A stretch of DNA of 64,000 nucleotides. Source: Roseiarcus sp963753135 (lineage in GTDB: Bacteria > Pseudomonadota > Alphaproteobacteria > Rhizobiales > Beijerinckiaceae). Below the pieces are notes generated by a model. That model was not told where the DNA came from. It was given only the letters and a program-made list of their open reading frames with translations, and ran no database searches. Each line of letters starts with the position of its first letter. Position 1 is the stretch's first letter. This document shows, piece after piece, positions 54,309-63,351 of the stretch. The stretch lies in NCBI GenBank assembly GCA_963753135.1, contig CAVWBA010000017.1, positions 186,001 through 250,000 on the forward strand, written 5' to 3'. Both the position numbers and the translations under genes were made by a program.

Positions 54309-55187
54309 TCAAGCCGCCTGAGCATGAAAGGCTTGGCCGAACTCGAGGATCGTGTCGGCCATCGCCTGAACCGGGGCGCTCGGCCGGCCGAGCGCGGGCA
54401 CGACGACGAATTCGGTCTCGCCGAGCGGCGGCAGCCCCGCCTCCGGCCCGACGGCGACGGTCCCTTCCGCCTTGAGACGGGCCGATTGCGCGCCGACGCC
54501 AAGCCCGCCGAGGACGGCGCCGACCAGGCCCGAAAGCGAGCCGCAAGTGCAAGCGATGCGCCAGGAAACATTGGCCTTCTCGAGCGCCGCGAGAACGGCC
54601 TCGCGGGTGATGCTGCGCGGCGGATAGAGGACGAGCGGCAGCGGGCGCTCGCGATCCCGCCGCCAGTCCGGCGCGGCGATCCAGACCATGTCCTCGCGCC
54701 ACACCATGCGGCCGCGGCCGTCGCCCGCCTTTCGCTTGGCGAAAATGAGATCGAGCGCGCCCTCGTCCATGCGTTCGTAGAGGTCGGCGGCGAGCCCGAC
54801 CGTCATCTCGATGTCGACCCCGGGGTGCCTGGACGAGAACGCGCGCAGGACCTGCGGCAGAAGGCTCGAGAGCGCGAAATCCTCCGAAGCGCCGAAGCGG
54901 ACCCGGCCCCTGAGCTCGGCGTTCGAGAAATAGCGCTCCGCGCGGGAATAGGCGGCGAGAATCTCGCCGGCAAGCACAGTCAAGGCCTGCCCGTCGACCG
55001 TGAGCGACACCTTGTGGGTGTCGCGATCGAACAAACGCCGGCGCGTCTCCGCTTCGAGCCGGCGCACCTGCTGGCTCACCGTCGACTGGCGCACGCCCCG
55101 CCGGCGCGCGGCTTCCGAGAAAGACCCGGTCTCCGCGACCGCGAGGAAGGTCACGAGCAGGTCGGGATCGTAGGTTTCCGCCATCAC
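54309..55187 (-). CDS. LysR-family transcriptional regulator
   Basis: A 292-residue regulator with an N-terminal winged helix (DLLVTFLAVAETGSFSEAAR and STVSQQVRRLEAETRRRLF) and a periplasmic-binding-like effector domain (VRFGASEDFALSSLLPQVLR onward). It is divergently oriented to a bile-acid:sodium symporter family gene with a 71-base gap, the usual arrangement of a LysR protein that controls its neighbour. The inducer is unknown. Confidence 0.88.
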   Translation of the reverse strand: MMAETYDPDLLVTFLAVAETGSFSEAARRRGVRQSTVSQQVRRLEAETRRRLFDRDTHKVSLTVDGQALTVLAGEILAAYSRAERYFSNAELRGRVRFGASEDFALSSLLPQVLRAFSSRHPGVDIEMTVGLAADLYERMDEGALDLIFAKRKAGDGRGRMVWREDMVWIAAPDWRRDRERPLPLVLYPPRSITREAVLAALEKANVSWRIACTCGSLSGLVGAVLGGLGVGAQSARLKAEGTVAVGPEAGLPPLGETEFVVVPALGRPSAPVQAMADTILEFGQAFHAQAA

Positions 55188-55258
55188 GAGGCATGATAAC
55201 TGAAACCACGGAGAACGTCATTCCGAATGAGCGCTGAGGCGAGGCATGTTGCAGCATC

Positions 55259-56293
55259 ATGCGCCAGACTCTCTCTCGCATCGCGCCCGACACTTTCACC
55301 CTGCTGCTGGTCGCGACCGTCGTGTTGGCGAGCGTGGCGCCGCCGACGGCGGCGTTCGAGACGCCGGTCAAGATCGCGACCGACGTCGCGATCGCCTTCA
55401 TGTTCTTCCTCTATGGCGCGCGGCTGGCGACGTCGAATGTGGTCGCAGGGCTCGCGCATTGGCGCCTGCACGCTTTGGTGCTCGCGTCGACCTTCGTGAT
55501 GTTCCCGCTCGTCGGCCTCCTCCTTTTCCATTGTCTCCCGCAATGGCTCGTGCCCGGCCCGCTGGCTTTGGGCATGCTCTATCTCTGCCTCCTGCCGTCG
55601 ACGATCCAATCCTCGCTCGCCTTCACTTCGATCGCCGGCGGCAATGTTCCCGCCGCAATGTGCTCGGCGACACTGTCGAGCCTGGTCGGCACAATCGCGA
55701 CGCCGCTTCTCGTCGGGATTTTCGCCGCGACACGCGGAGGCGCTCCGACCGGCGATGCGATCCGCGAGATCGGCCTCCTCCTGGTTGCGCCGTTGCTCGC
55801 GGGCCAATGCTTACGCCCTTGGATCGGCGACTTCGTCCTCCGCCACAAGGCGATTCTGTCCGCGACCGACCGCGGCTCGATCCTGCTCGTGGTCTACGGC
55901 GCCTTCGGCCACGCGGTCAGCGCCGGGCTCTGGCGCGCGCTGCCGCTGAGCGGCTTCGCAATCATGCTCGTCATCGAGGCCATGGTTCTGGCCTTCATGC
56001 TCTTCGCCACCCGCTTCACCGCCAAGACTTTGGGCTTCAACAGGGAGGACACGATCGCCATCGTCTTCTGTGGCTCGAAGAAAAGCTTGGCGGCCGGCGT
56101 GCCGATGGCGGGCGTGCTGTTCCCCGGCCCCAACCTCGGCATGATCCTCCTGCCGACCATGCTCTTCCACCAGATGCAGCTCATGGTCTGCGCCGTGCTG
56201 GCGCGGCGCTGGGCGCAGGAAGGGAAGGCTGAGGCGGAAGCGCGGCCTGAGGCTACGGCGCCGTCGCTCGGGGCCATGGCGCCGGCGCGGTGA
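55259..56293 (+). CDS. Bile acid:sodium symporter family transporter
   Basis: A 344-residue membrane protein of the BASS/SBF superfamily with about ten helices. Typical segments are KIATDVAIAFMFFLYGARLA, LLPSTIQSSLAFTSIAGGNV and FCGSKKSLAAGVPMAGVLF, the latter including the conserved crossing-helix region. The physiological substrate is a small organic anion in most bacterial members, not bile acid. It is divergent from a LysR regulator that probably controls it. The C-terminus is Ala/Glu-rich. Confidence 0.85.
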   Translation: MRQTLSRIAPDTFTLLLVATVVLASVAPPTAAFETPVKIATDVAIAFMFFLYGARLATSNVVAGLAHWRLHALVLASTFVMFPLVGLLLFHCLPQWLVPGPLALGMLYLCLLPSTIQSSLAFTSIAGGNVPAAMCSATLSSLVGTIATPLLVGIFAATRGGAPTGDAIREIGLLLVAPLLAGQCLRPWIGDFVLRHKAILSATDRGSILLVVYGAFGHAVSAGLWRALPLSGFAIMLVIEAMVLAFMLFATRFTAKTLGFNREDTIAIVFCGSKKSLAAGVPMAGVLFPGPNLGMILLPTMLFHQMQLMVCAVLARRWAQEGKAEAEARPEATAPSLGAMAPAR

Positions 56294-56321
56294 GGGCGGC
56301 GAGGGCCGGTAAGGTCCCGAT

Positions 56322-56417
56322 TCAGGTCGTCTCGTACTCGATCTTGCGAGCGTCGGTGACTCGGCAGGATGCATCGAGAATCTCGATCGCGAGCAGATCA
56401 CCATAGGCGATCTTCAT
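56322..56417 (-). CDS. Possible 31-residue small protein
   Basis: MKIAYGDLLAIEILDASCRV then TDARKIEYETT, preceded by GGAGAAGG 10 or fewer bases upstream. The sequence is hydrophilic with mixed charge and no known family. It lies in the convergent-like gap after the symporter. Translation is plausible but unproven. Confidence 0.35.
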   Translation of the reverse strand: MKIAYGDLLAIEILDASCRVTDARKIEYETT

Positions 56418-56585
56418 GATTGCCTTCTCCAGGACTTATCAATCTTGCTGGTCCCGTACGCCGTAACGACCTCCGTCGTTCAACATCGGGGAGACGGTTT
56501 TTGCTTGTCAATTGGCCTTGCAATGGCGCAGTCTGCCAGTCCGACCGGCTGCCATTTTGCTAACGTGGGAGCGGAGGGGATTCAA

Positions 56586-57083
56586 ATGTTCCCGGCTTTC
56601 GCAGAGACCACGAGCGGCGGGCGATTATTCTACTGGAATTTGGACGGAACTGTAGGATTCCGCGGCGCCAACAAACTCGACGACGTGATGTTCGTGCAAT
56701 GGTGTCTCTACAAAGCTTCCAAATGGAATGGTCTTGATCGAGTGGCAAAGGTCACCGGCGCGGGGGCGAAAGGGCAATCCATTAAAGAGGCTTTTGCCAA
56801 AACGAATGTCAACGGAAGCTGCACCGGGTTGAAAGACGACAATCTTGTCGAGAAAATCACATTCCTTCAGTCGCTGATCTCGGTCGATATGGATGGCCGA
56901 GTTGACCCCATCGTTGGTTCTGTAAGGCACTCCACCTCCATCGGCGGCAAAGAGGTGTATTTAATCATGCGGCTCAATCAAATTCTCAAAGAGGTCCACC
57001 CGCGAGAATATCCGCGGCTCGACCTCATGCCGGAGTTCATCTGGCGCATCTCAGACAAAGTGAAGCCGGTTTTTTGGAACTAG
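56586..57083 (+). CDS. Hypothetical protein, peptidoglycan-binding-like pattern
   Basis: A 165-residue protein starting at the ATG at 56586, preceded by GGAGGGG at about 6 bases; an upstream extension to 56445 is less likely. GANKLDDVMFVQWCLYKA and NLVEKITFLQSLISVDMDGR-VDP resemble the VGxGxxN..DVxxVQxLL...FQ layout of peptidoglycan-binding-like domains, which is a weak inference. GC content is lower than that of the flanking genes, and codon use is less biased, which suggests recent acquisition. It stands alone between the symporter and the LysE-type gene. Confidence 0.6.
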   Translation: MFPAFAETTSGGRLFYWNLDGTVGFRGANKLDDVMFVQWCLYKASKWNGLDRVAKVTGAGAKGQSIKEAFAKTNVNGSCTGLKDDNLVEKITFLQSLISVDMDGRVDPIVGSVRHSTSIGGKEVYLIMRLNQILKEVHPREYPRLDLMPEFIWRISDKVKPVFWN

Positions 57084-57171
57084 CCGACGAAAAGTCAGCA
57101 TTAATTCAGCTGTATTGTGAGTCGAATTTACTAGCGTTTGTGCTCGTTTATTAGCGCTTATGCCCGCGCTG

Positions 57172-57810
57172 TCACGCGGTGCGCCGCATCGCCCCGCCGG
57201 CTGCGTCCGCGATCGAGCGGGCGCCGAACAGGATGAAGATCACACCGACAAGCCGCGTCACCGCGACGCCATGCGTGAGAAAGAACCGCCGCACCGGGGC
57301 CAAGCCAGCGGCGAAGACCAAGGTCACGTCAGCGAGCAGGAAACCCGCGAAAGCGGCGACGAACATCTGGGGCGCGTCGGCCAGTTTCAGCGCCCCGATA
57401 TAGGGGGCGACGATGGCCGAGAACATCGCCAGCGCCACCGGATAGGATTTGGGGTTGGTGAGGCCGAAGGCCATGCCGGTCGCTAGCGGCCGCTTGGCCC
57501 CGATCGTGCGCGGGGCCGTGTCCTTCTTCGTCATGACCGCCCGCGCGCCGAGATAGAGGAGGTAGAGCCCGCAAACGAAGCCGAGCAGCTCGAACAAAGC
57601 GGGACCGATGCGGTTCGCCCCGACAATCGCCGCGACCGCAAGCGCGCCCCAGGTCACATCGCCCACGAGGTGACCGCAGATGAACCAGGCGCCCGACGCG
57701 CGCCCACGCGATGCGGCAAGCGTGAACAGAGCGAGGAACGCAGGCCCCGGCGTGACGACATAAAGATAGGCCGCGGCGAGCGAAGCGAGGAGAATCTTGG
57801 GATCGGTCAT
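57172..57810 (-). CDS. LysE-family amino-acid exporter
   Basis: A 212-residue six-helix transporter (RhtB/LysE type). The motifs YVVTPGPAFLALF in the first helix and GMAFGLTNPKSYPVALAMF are typical. The start overlaps the mutS stop by 4 bases (ATGA), so it is translated from the mutS transcript. Substrate unknown. Confidence 0.85.
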   Translation of the reverse strand: MTDPKILLASLAAAYLYVVTPGPAFLALFTLAASRGRASGAWFICGHLVGDVTWGALAVAAIVGANRIGPALFELLGFVCGLYLLYLGARAVMTKKDTAPRTIGAKRPLATGMAFGLTNPKSYPVALAMFSAIVAPYIGALKLADAPQMFVAAFAGFLLADVTLVFAAGLAPVRRFFLTHGVAVTRLVGVIFILFGARSIADAAGGAMRRTA

Positions 57811-60503
57811 TCGGGCTTATCCTCGATGAGCCGCTTCAACTTGTACAGGGCCTCGAGCGCGTCGCGGGGCGTGAGCGCGTCGGGATCGAGCGCTGCGAGC
57901 GCCATGCGCAGTTCGTCAGGCGCGGGCGCCGCAGGCGGTTCGTGCGGCTCGTAGGAGAAGAGCGGCAAGGCGTCGAGAGAACTGCTCGAACGGGACGCCT
58001 CGAGGCTGGCGAGCACTTGGCGCGCCCGCTTGACGACGGAGGCCGGCAGGCCCGCGAGCTTCGCGACCTGGATGCCATAGGAGCGGTCGGCGGCGCCAGG
58101 GACAACCTCGTGCAGGAACGCGAGCGTCCCTTTGAACTCGGTGACCCGCATGGTGAGGTTGACGAGCCGGGGCAGCGTCTCGGCGAGCGCCGTCAGCTCG
58201 TGGAAATGGGTGGCGAACAAAGCCCGTGATCGGTTGACGGCGCTCAAATGCTCGACGCAGGCGTAGGCGATCGAGAGGCCGTCGAAGGTCGCCGTGCCAC
58301 GGCCGATCTCGTCCAGGATCACCAGCGAGCGCGTGGTCGCCTGGTTGAGAATGGCCGCGGTCTCGACCATTTCGACCATGAAGGTCGAGCGGCCGCGCGC
58401 GAGATCATCCGCGGCGCCGACGCGCGAGAACAGCCGGTCGACGATCCCGATATGCGCGCGAGTCGCCGGCACATAAGCGCCCATCTGCGCGATCAGCGCG
58501 ATCAGCGCGTTCTGCCTCAGGTACGTCGACTTGCCCGCCATGTTGGGGCCGGTGACGATGGCGATGCGCCCGCCCTCCCCTGCTTCTCCGGTAAGATCGC
58601 AATCGTTGGCGACGAACGGCTCGCCCGCTTCTCTCAGCGCCGCCTCGACCACCGGATGGCGCCCGCCCTCGATCCTGAAGCTCAACGAGGCGTCGACCAG
58701 CGGACGCGTCCAGTTGCGCTTGACCGCAAGTTCGGCGAGCGCGGCTGCGACGTCGATTTCGGCCAGCGCGACGCCGAAGCCACGCAAGCGTTCACCCTCC
58801 GCGACGCAGGCCTGACGCAGACGCTCGAACGCCTCGAGTTCGAGCGCGAGGGCGCGGTCCGCCGCGGAGGCGATACGCTGCTCGAGATCGGTCAGCGCAT
58901 TGGTGGTGAAGCGCATCGCGCCGGCCATCGTCTGGCGATGGATGAAGGTCGCGCTATGCGGCGCCTTGAGCAGCGTCTCGCCGGCCGCCTGTGGCGTCTC
59001 GATGAAATAGCCGAGGAAATTGTTGTGCTTGATCTTGAGCTGCTTGACGCCAGCGTCGTTGGCGTAGGACGCCTGCAGTTCGGCGATGACGCGACGGCTT
59101 TCGTCGCGCAGGCTCCGCGCTTCATCGAGCGCCGACAGAGCGCCGGCGCGGACAAACCCGCCCTCGCGCTTGAGCAGCGGCAAATCGTCGGCGAGCGTGG
59201 CTTCAAGATCGCGCTCAAGTTCGCCGCAATCGGCGCGCAACCGGGCGTAAGCGCTCAAGAGTTCGGGCGGCAGTTCCTCGGCCGCTTCGAGAATGGTGGC
59301 CAGAGTCTTCGCCGCGGCAAGGCCGTCACGGACGGCGGCGAGGTCGCGCGGACCGCCGCGGTCGAGGCTCAAGCGCGAGAGAGCCCGCAGAAAGTCGGGG
59401 GCATGCCCGAGCGCTCGCCGCAAGGCGTCGCGCATCGGCGCCGCCTCGACCAGGAACTCAAGCGAATCGAGCCGCCGGTTGATTGCGTCTGGGTCGGTCA
59501 GAGGACTCGCCAGCCGCTCGGCGAGGAGACGCGCCCCGGCGGGGGTTACGGTCAAGTCGATCGTCGCCAGGAGCGAACCGTCGCGCGCGCCGCTTAAGGT
59601 TCGCGTGAGCTCGAGGTTGGCGCGGGTCGCCGGATCAATCTCGAGGCTCGTCCCACGCGCGCGCCGCGTCGGGGCTGAGAGCGCGGGCCGGGCTTCGAAC
59701 TGAGTGCGCTTGACATAGGCGAGCGCCAGGGCCGCGGCGGCGATCTCGGCGCGGGTGAATGCGCCGAAGCCGTCGAGGGTTTCGACGCCATAGAACTCGC
59801 AGACGCGGCGTTCAGCCGCCGCGCCGTCGCCCCCGTCGCGCGCAAGCGGCGTGGCGGGAACGCGCATCGCGCCGACGATCTGGGAAAACAAAGGCTCGTC
59901 ATACACGCCTTGCGACGCGACCACCTCGCTCGGCTCGAGGCGCGCGATCTCTGTCGAAAGACCCGCTTCGTCCGTCTCGCTCAGCGCAATCGAGCCGGTC
60001 GACAGATCGAGCGCGGCGAGACCGTAAACTTGACCTCCCGCGCTCGCGCGCACCTTCTGGACGGCCGCCAAAAGACGCGCGCGACCGGGCTCAAGCAGCC
60101 GTTCCTCGGTGATCGTGCCGGGTGTGACGAGCCGCACGACGTCGCGCTTGACGACCGATTTCGGTCCGCGCTTCTTCGCCGCCGCCGGGTCCTCCATCTG
60201 CTCGCAGACGGCGACGCGATGGCCGAGCGCGATCAGCCGGTTGAGGTAGTCGTCGGCGCGCTCGACCGGCACCCCGCACATCCGGATGTCCTCGCCCTCG
60301 TGCTTGCCGCGCTTGGTGAGGACGATCCCGAGCGCCCGGCTCGCGATTTCCGCGTCGTCGAAGAACAACTCGTAGAAATCGCCCATCCGGTAGAACAACA
60401 GGCAACCCGGATTGACCGCCTTGATTTCCAAATACTGCGCCATCATCGGCGTGACGCGCACGCTGGCCGTGCTGGAATCGGGGCTGTCGCTGGAGGCGTC
60501 CAT
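57807..60503 (-). CDS. mutS: DNA mismatch repair protein MutS
   Basis: Recognises mismatches and small loops, 898 residues. The N-terminal mismatch-recognition motif is in CLLFYRMGDFYELFFDDAE (the Phe-x-Glu site), the core domains follow, and the ATPase has the Walker A GPNMAGKST and the signature segments FMVEMVETAAILN, LVILDEIGRGTATFDG and FATHFHELTALAETL. The frame is intact. A LysE-type exporter overlaps its stop codon. Confidence 0.97.
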   Translation of the reverse strand: MDASSDSPDSSTASVRVTPMMAQYLEIKAVNPGCLLFYRMGDFYELFFDDAEIASRALGIVLTKRGKHEGEDIRMCGVPVERADDYLNRLIALGHRVAVCEQMEDPAAAKKRGPKSVVKRDVVRLVTPGTITEERLLEPGRARLLAAVQKVRASAGGQVYGLAALDLSTGSIALSETDEAGLSTEIARLEPSEVVASQGVYDEPLFSQIVGAMRVPATPLARDGGDGAAAERRVCEFYGVETLDGFGAFTRAEIAAAALALAYVKRTQFEARPALSAPTRRARGTSLEIDPATRANLELTRTLSGARDGSLLATIDLTVTPAGARLLAERLASPLTDPDAINRRLDSLEFLVEAAPMRDALRRALGHAPDFLRALSRLSLDRGGPRDLAAVRDGLAAAKTLATILEAAEELPPELLSAYARLRADCGELERDLEATLADDLPLLKREGGFVRAGALSALDEARSLRDESRRVIAELQASYANDAGVKQLKIKHNNFLGYFIETPQAAGETLLKAPHSATFIHRQTMAGAMRFTTNALTDLEQRIASAADRALALELEAFERLRQACVAEGERLRGFGVALAEIDVAAALAELAVKRNWTRPLVDASLSFRIEGGRHPVVEAALREAGEPFVANDCDLTGEAGEGGRIAIVTGPNMAGKSTYLRQNALIALIAQMGAYVPATRAHIGIVDRLFSRVGAADDLARGRSTFMVEMVETAAILNQATTRSLVILDEIGRGTATFDGLSIAYACVEHLSAVNRSRALFATHFHELTALAETLPRLVNLTMRVTEFKGTLAFLHEVVPGAADRSYGIQVAKLAGLPASVVKRARQVLASLEASRSSSSLDALPLFSYEPHEPPAAPAPDELRMALAALDPDALTPRDALEALYKLKRLIEDKPE

Positions 60504-60589
60504 CGCTTCAAGCCTAGCAAATCGGCCGGGTCGGCGCAGCGCCGCCGCCCGCGCTATCCACGGGTTGCTTGAGCCGTTGCCCGCCGCGC

Positions 60590-61590
60590 TTACGGCGTCT
60601 GCACTCGCGCCGCTTGTTTCTCCAGGAGCCGGTTCTTGACGAGCCAGCCGGCGCCTCGATTCCAGGAGTAGTTGGCGCCCATGCGCAAGTCGGTCCGCTC
60701 GACGGAAATGAGCGCGCCGGTTCGTGCGTCACGGAGCCGAAACGTGACGCCGTACTCCATCCGGCTGACCCGGTTCACGATCCCGACAAGAGATTGATCG
60801 GCGCCGAGTTTGCGAGCGATCGGGACGTCGCAATCGTCGCATTTGTGCAGGCTCCCCGCCTTCACCTCCGGCGCGTCGGCATGGCTGACGTCAACGAGAC
60901 TATACCGGCCGGATTCCGTGAGCAGCCGGCGCACTGTCTCCGTCGCCAGTCTCAGCTGCTCCCGGTCTTGGTCGCTTTCAGGGATAATCCCGGCGCCGCC
61001 ACTGAAATCCTCCAGTTCGAAGTCGAAGACGGCAATCTTGACCGGCGCGACCGTTTCGGCCGGTTTGTCGAGCGTCGGCGCAGACTGAAGAACATCACGC
61101 GCGAGAAAGGATTCCGCCTTTTGCCAGGCCTCGTCCGTGTCGCCGCGGAAAGTCAGCAACCGGTCAAAAACAATCCGACCCTGCATCCTCGTCGGCGATT
61201 TGGATCTTCGCCCACTGAACGAGGGAGCTCATTTTGTGCACGCCGCCGAGCAGGACGAGCTTTGCGCCGGCCGCGCGCGCCGCCTTCTGAAGCTCGGAAG
61301 GGTTCATCGCCGGATCGCATGGGCCAGACCCGCAAGACATCGGAACAATCCGGTACTGGCCGTTCGCCGCGAGATCGCGCTGCAACGCGCTGACGAAATC
61401 CGCGGCGCGCCGTTGATGGGCCGCCGTCTGATCGGTCGGCTCGCCGGACGTGTCGACATAGTCGAGATTGAGGACCGCCAGCGCGGCAGGCTGCGGCGGC
61501 GCAACATCGGCTTGCGCGCGGAGGCCCGCCAAGCGCGGTCGCCAAGGCCGCTGTTGCGACGGCTGCAATGGAGAAATATGCGCTGCGCAT
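60590..61590 (-). CDS. Periplasmic protein with two DUF2380/DUF3280-like domains, frameshifted
   Basis: About 332 residues after correction. AAGGAGG 7 bases upstream fixes the start at 61590; residues 1-22 form a signal peptide (AYFSIAAVATAALATALA). Two similar domains follow: ALAVLNLDYVDTSGEPTDQ ... MSCGSGPC (about 35-180) and KIAVFDFELEDFSGGAGI ... KCDDCD (about 190-330), each with a DxSxxxxD-like start and a CxxC-like pair and ending in an R-x-D-x-W helix. This looks like an internal duplication. Frame changes: near 61527 (extra T in CTTGG, ALATAL to AGLRAQADV) and near 61180 (extra G in AGGGTC, DEDA to GRIVFDRLL). Function unknown; the family name is from memory. Confidence 0.65.
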
Positions 61591-61733
61591 CGAGCATCCT
61601 CCTTATGACGGCCTTGAGCCACAGGCCTTACGCCGCGGGCGCCGGTGCGTCCCGCCGCGCCTTCATAGCCTTGGCCGCCATCGTATAGCCTCCGCTCACG
61701 CCGTCAACGAAATGGACATACGGATCGAATGCA

Positions 61734-62662
61734 TCAGAGTTTCGAACGGAGCCCGATCTGGATCAGCGGCCCGGCTCCCGAGCCCAGCGCAACGTCCCGG
61801 CCGCGCTCGATCGCTTGCCGAACGAAAGCCTTGGACGCCGCCACAGCCTCCGGCAATGGGGCGCCGAGAACGATGTTGGCGGCGATGGCGCTCGAGAGCG
61901 TGCAGCCGGTTCCGTGCAGGTTCTTGGAGAGAAGCCTGGGCGCTGCGAAACGGCGAACATCGCCTTCTGTCACCATGAGGTCGATCGCCTCCTCGCTCTT
62001 AAGATGTCCGCCCTTCATCAGCACCGCGCGCGGACCGAGCTTGAGCAGCGCCTCGCCCTGGCGCGCCATGTCCGCTTCGCTCCGCGCGATCCTGGCTCGC
62101 CGAGCAGCGCGGCGGCCTCGGCGAGATTGGGAGTGAGGCAATCGACGAGCGGCAGCAGCCTCGCCCGTACTGTCTCGACGAAGCTCAGCGCCGCTCGAGC
62201 GGATCGCCGGAGGAGGCGGCCATGACGGGATCGTAGACGATGAAGGCTCCGTTTGCCTTCTCCCTCCGGGAGAAGGTGGCCGAAGTAGTCGCCCGGATGA
62301 GGGCCGGGGCCGATGGCGCGGACGCGCTTGGCGCGCCAACCCTCACTCGCAACCCCTCTCCACAAAGGCGCAGAGAGCCTGTCCGCCACCATTTCGACAA
62401 TCGCCGCCATCCCCAGCATGCCGAGCTTGATCGCCGCGACGTCGAAGTCCTCTAGGACCGCGTCGATCTGCGCGGCAACGATTTCAAGCGGCGGATAGTG
62501 GATGGCCCGCACTCCCCGCGTGTTCTGGGCGGTGAGCGCGGTCACCACGCTCGCCCCATAGACGCCGAGCGCCGCGAAGGTCTTGATGTCAGCCTGAATC
62601 CCTGCGCCGGCGCCCGAATCCGAGCCGGCGATGGTCAGCGCGATCGGCAGTCTCGCAGTCAC
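61734..62662 (-). CDS. thiD: Hydroxymethylpyrimidine (phosphate) kinase, with an embedded palindromic repeat and frameshifts
   Basis: Phosphorylates HMP and HMP-P in thiamine synthesis. The GTG start (62662) overlaps the thiE stop (GTGA). The N-terminus IALTIAGSDSGAGAGIQADI, DPVMAASSGDPL, LTPNLAEAAALLGEP and the C-terminal LLSKNLHGTGCTLSSAIA are classical. Between MVADRLS and FIVYDPVM a palindromic element of about 123 bases (62255-62377) is inserted, adding about 41 codons; without it the protein would have the normal ~269 residues. Further breaks: near 62195 (one base missing between PLE and ALSFVETV) and near 62095 (LGEP to IARSEADM). Whether the cell makes a functional protein is open. 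Confidence 0.75.
62255..62377. repeat. Palindromic repeat, copy 4, inside thiD
   Basis: CCTTCTCCCTCCGGGAGAAGG, GCCCGGATGAGGGCC and CCCTCACTCGCAACCCCTCTCC match the arms and core of the intergenic copies. It interrupts the conserved thiD sequence between MVADRLS and FIVYDPVM. Confidence 0.75.
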
Positions 62663-63351
62663 GCCGGCCGCGTCGCCGCCACCCATTCGCGCGCGCGCGC
62701 CTCCGGATCGGGATGAAGCGTGATGTCGGTCACGACGGAGACGACGTCCGCGCCAGCGGCGAGACACAGCTTCGCCCGTTCGACAGTCAGTCCGCCGATC
62801 GCGACCAGCGGCATGGCGCCGACGCGGCGCTTCCACTCGCCGATCTTCTCGAGACCCTGCGGCGCGAACGCCATGGCCTTGAGCCGCGTGAAATAGATCG
62901 GCCCGAGCGCGACATAATCCGGCTCGAGCTTGAGCGCGCGCTCAAGCTCCACTTGGTCATGCGTGCTGACCCCAAGCTTCACCCCGGCCTTGCGGATCGC
63001 GCCGACATCCGCGTCATCGAGATCAGTCTGGCCGAGATGGACCCAAGGCGCGCCTTCGTCGATCGCGACGCGCCAGTAGTCGTTGACGACCAGCGCCGCG
63101 CCCGCTTTCCCGCAGATCGCCAGCGCCTCGCGCGTTTCGCGCGCTGCCGACGCTTCGTCCTTCTCCTTGACGCGCAGCTGGATCAACCGCGCGCCAACGC
63201 CGGTCAGACGCGCCACCCACGCTGCGCTGTCGACGATCGGGTAGAACGGGTCGAGGCGAGCCCTCGCCCCAACCCTCTCCCCGAGGGAGAGGGGGCGCCC
63301 TTCTCCCTCTGGGAGAAGGGGGCGCGAAGCGCCGGATGAGGGCGTGCTCAC
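62659..63351 (-). CDS. thiE: Thiamine-phosphate synthase with repeat-derived N-terminus
   Basis: Joins HMP-PP and thiazole phosphate. The conserved part begins DPFYPIVDSAAWVARL and contains LIQLRVKEKD, VNDYWRVAIDEGAPWVHLG, GVSTHDQVELERA, GPIYFTRLKAMA and VAIGGLTVERAKLC. The GTG at 63351 overlaps the thiG stop (GTGA) and is followed by about 32 codons (STPSSGASRPLLPEGEG, RPLSLGERVGARAR) derived from a palindromic repeat (63260-63342), in frame with the enzyme. The total is 230 residues. No other start codon is visible between the repeat and the conserved part, so the extension is probably translated. Confidence 0.88.
   Translation of the reverse strand: MSTPSSGASRPLLPEGEGRPLSLGERVGARARLDPFYPIVDSAAWVARLTGVGARLIQLRVKEKDEASAARETREALAICGKAGAALVVNDYWRVAIDEGAPWVHLGQTDLDDADVGAIRKAGVKLGVSTHDQVELERALKLEPDYVALGPIYFTRLKAMAFAPQGLEKIGEWKRRVGAMPLVAIGGLTVERAKLCLAAGADVVSVVTDITLHPDPEARAREWVAATRPA
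63260..63342. repeat. Palindromic repeat, copy 5, inside the 5' end of thiE
   Basis: CCCTCGCCCC ... CCCTCTCCCCGAGGGAGAGGG ... CCCTTCTCCCTCTGGGAGAAGGG ... GGATGAGGG: two nested hairpin pairs of the same family as copies 1-4. It occupies the first ~30 codons of thiE. Confidence 0.8.
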
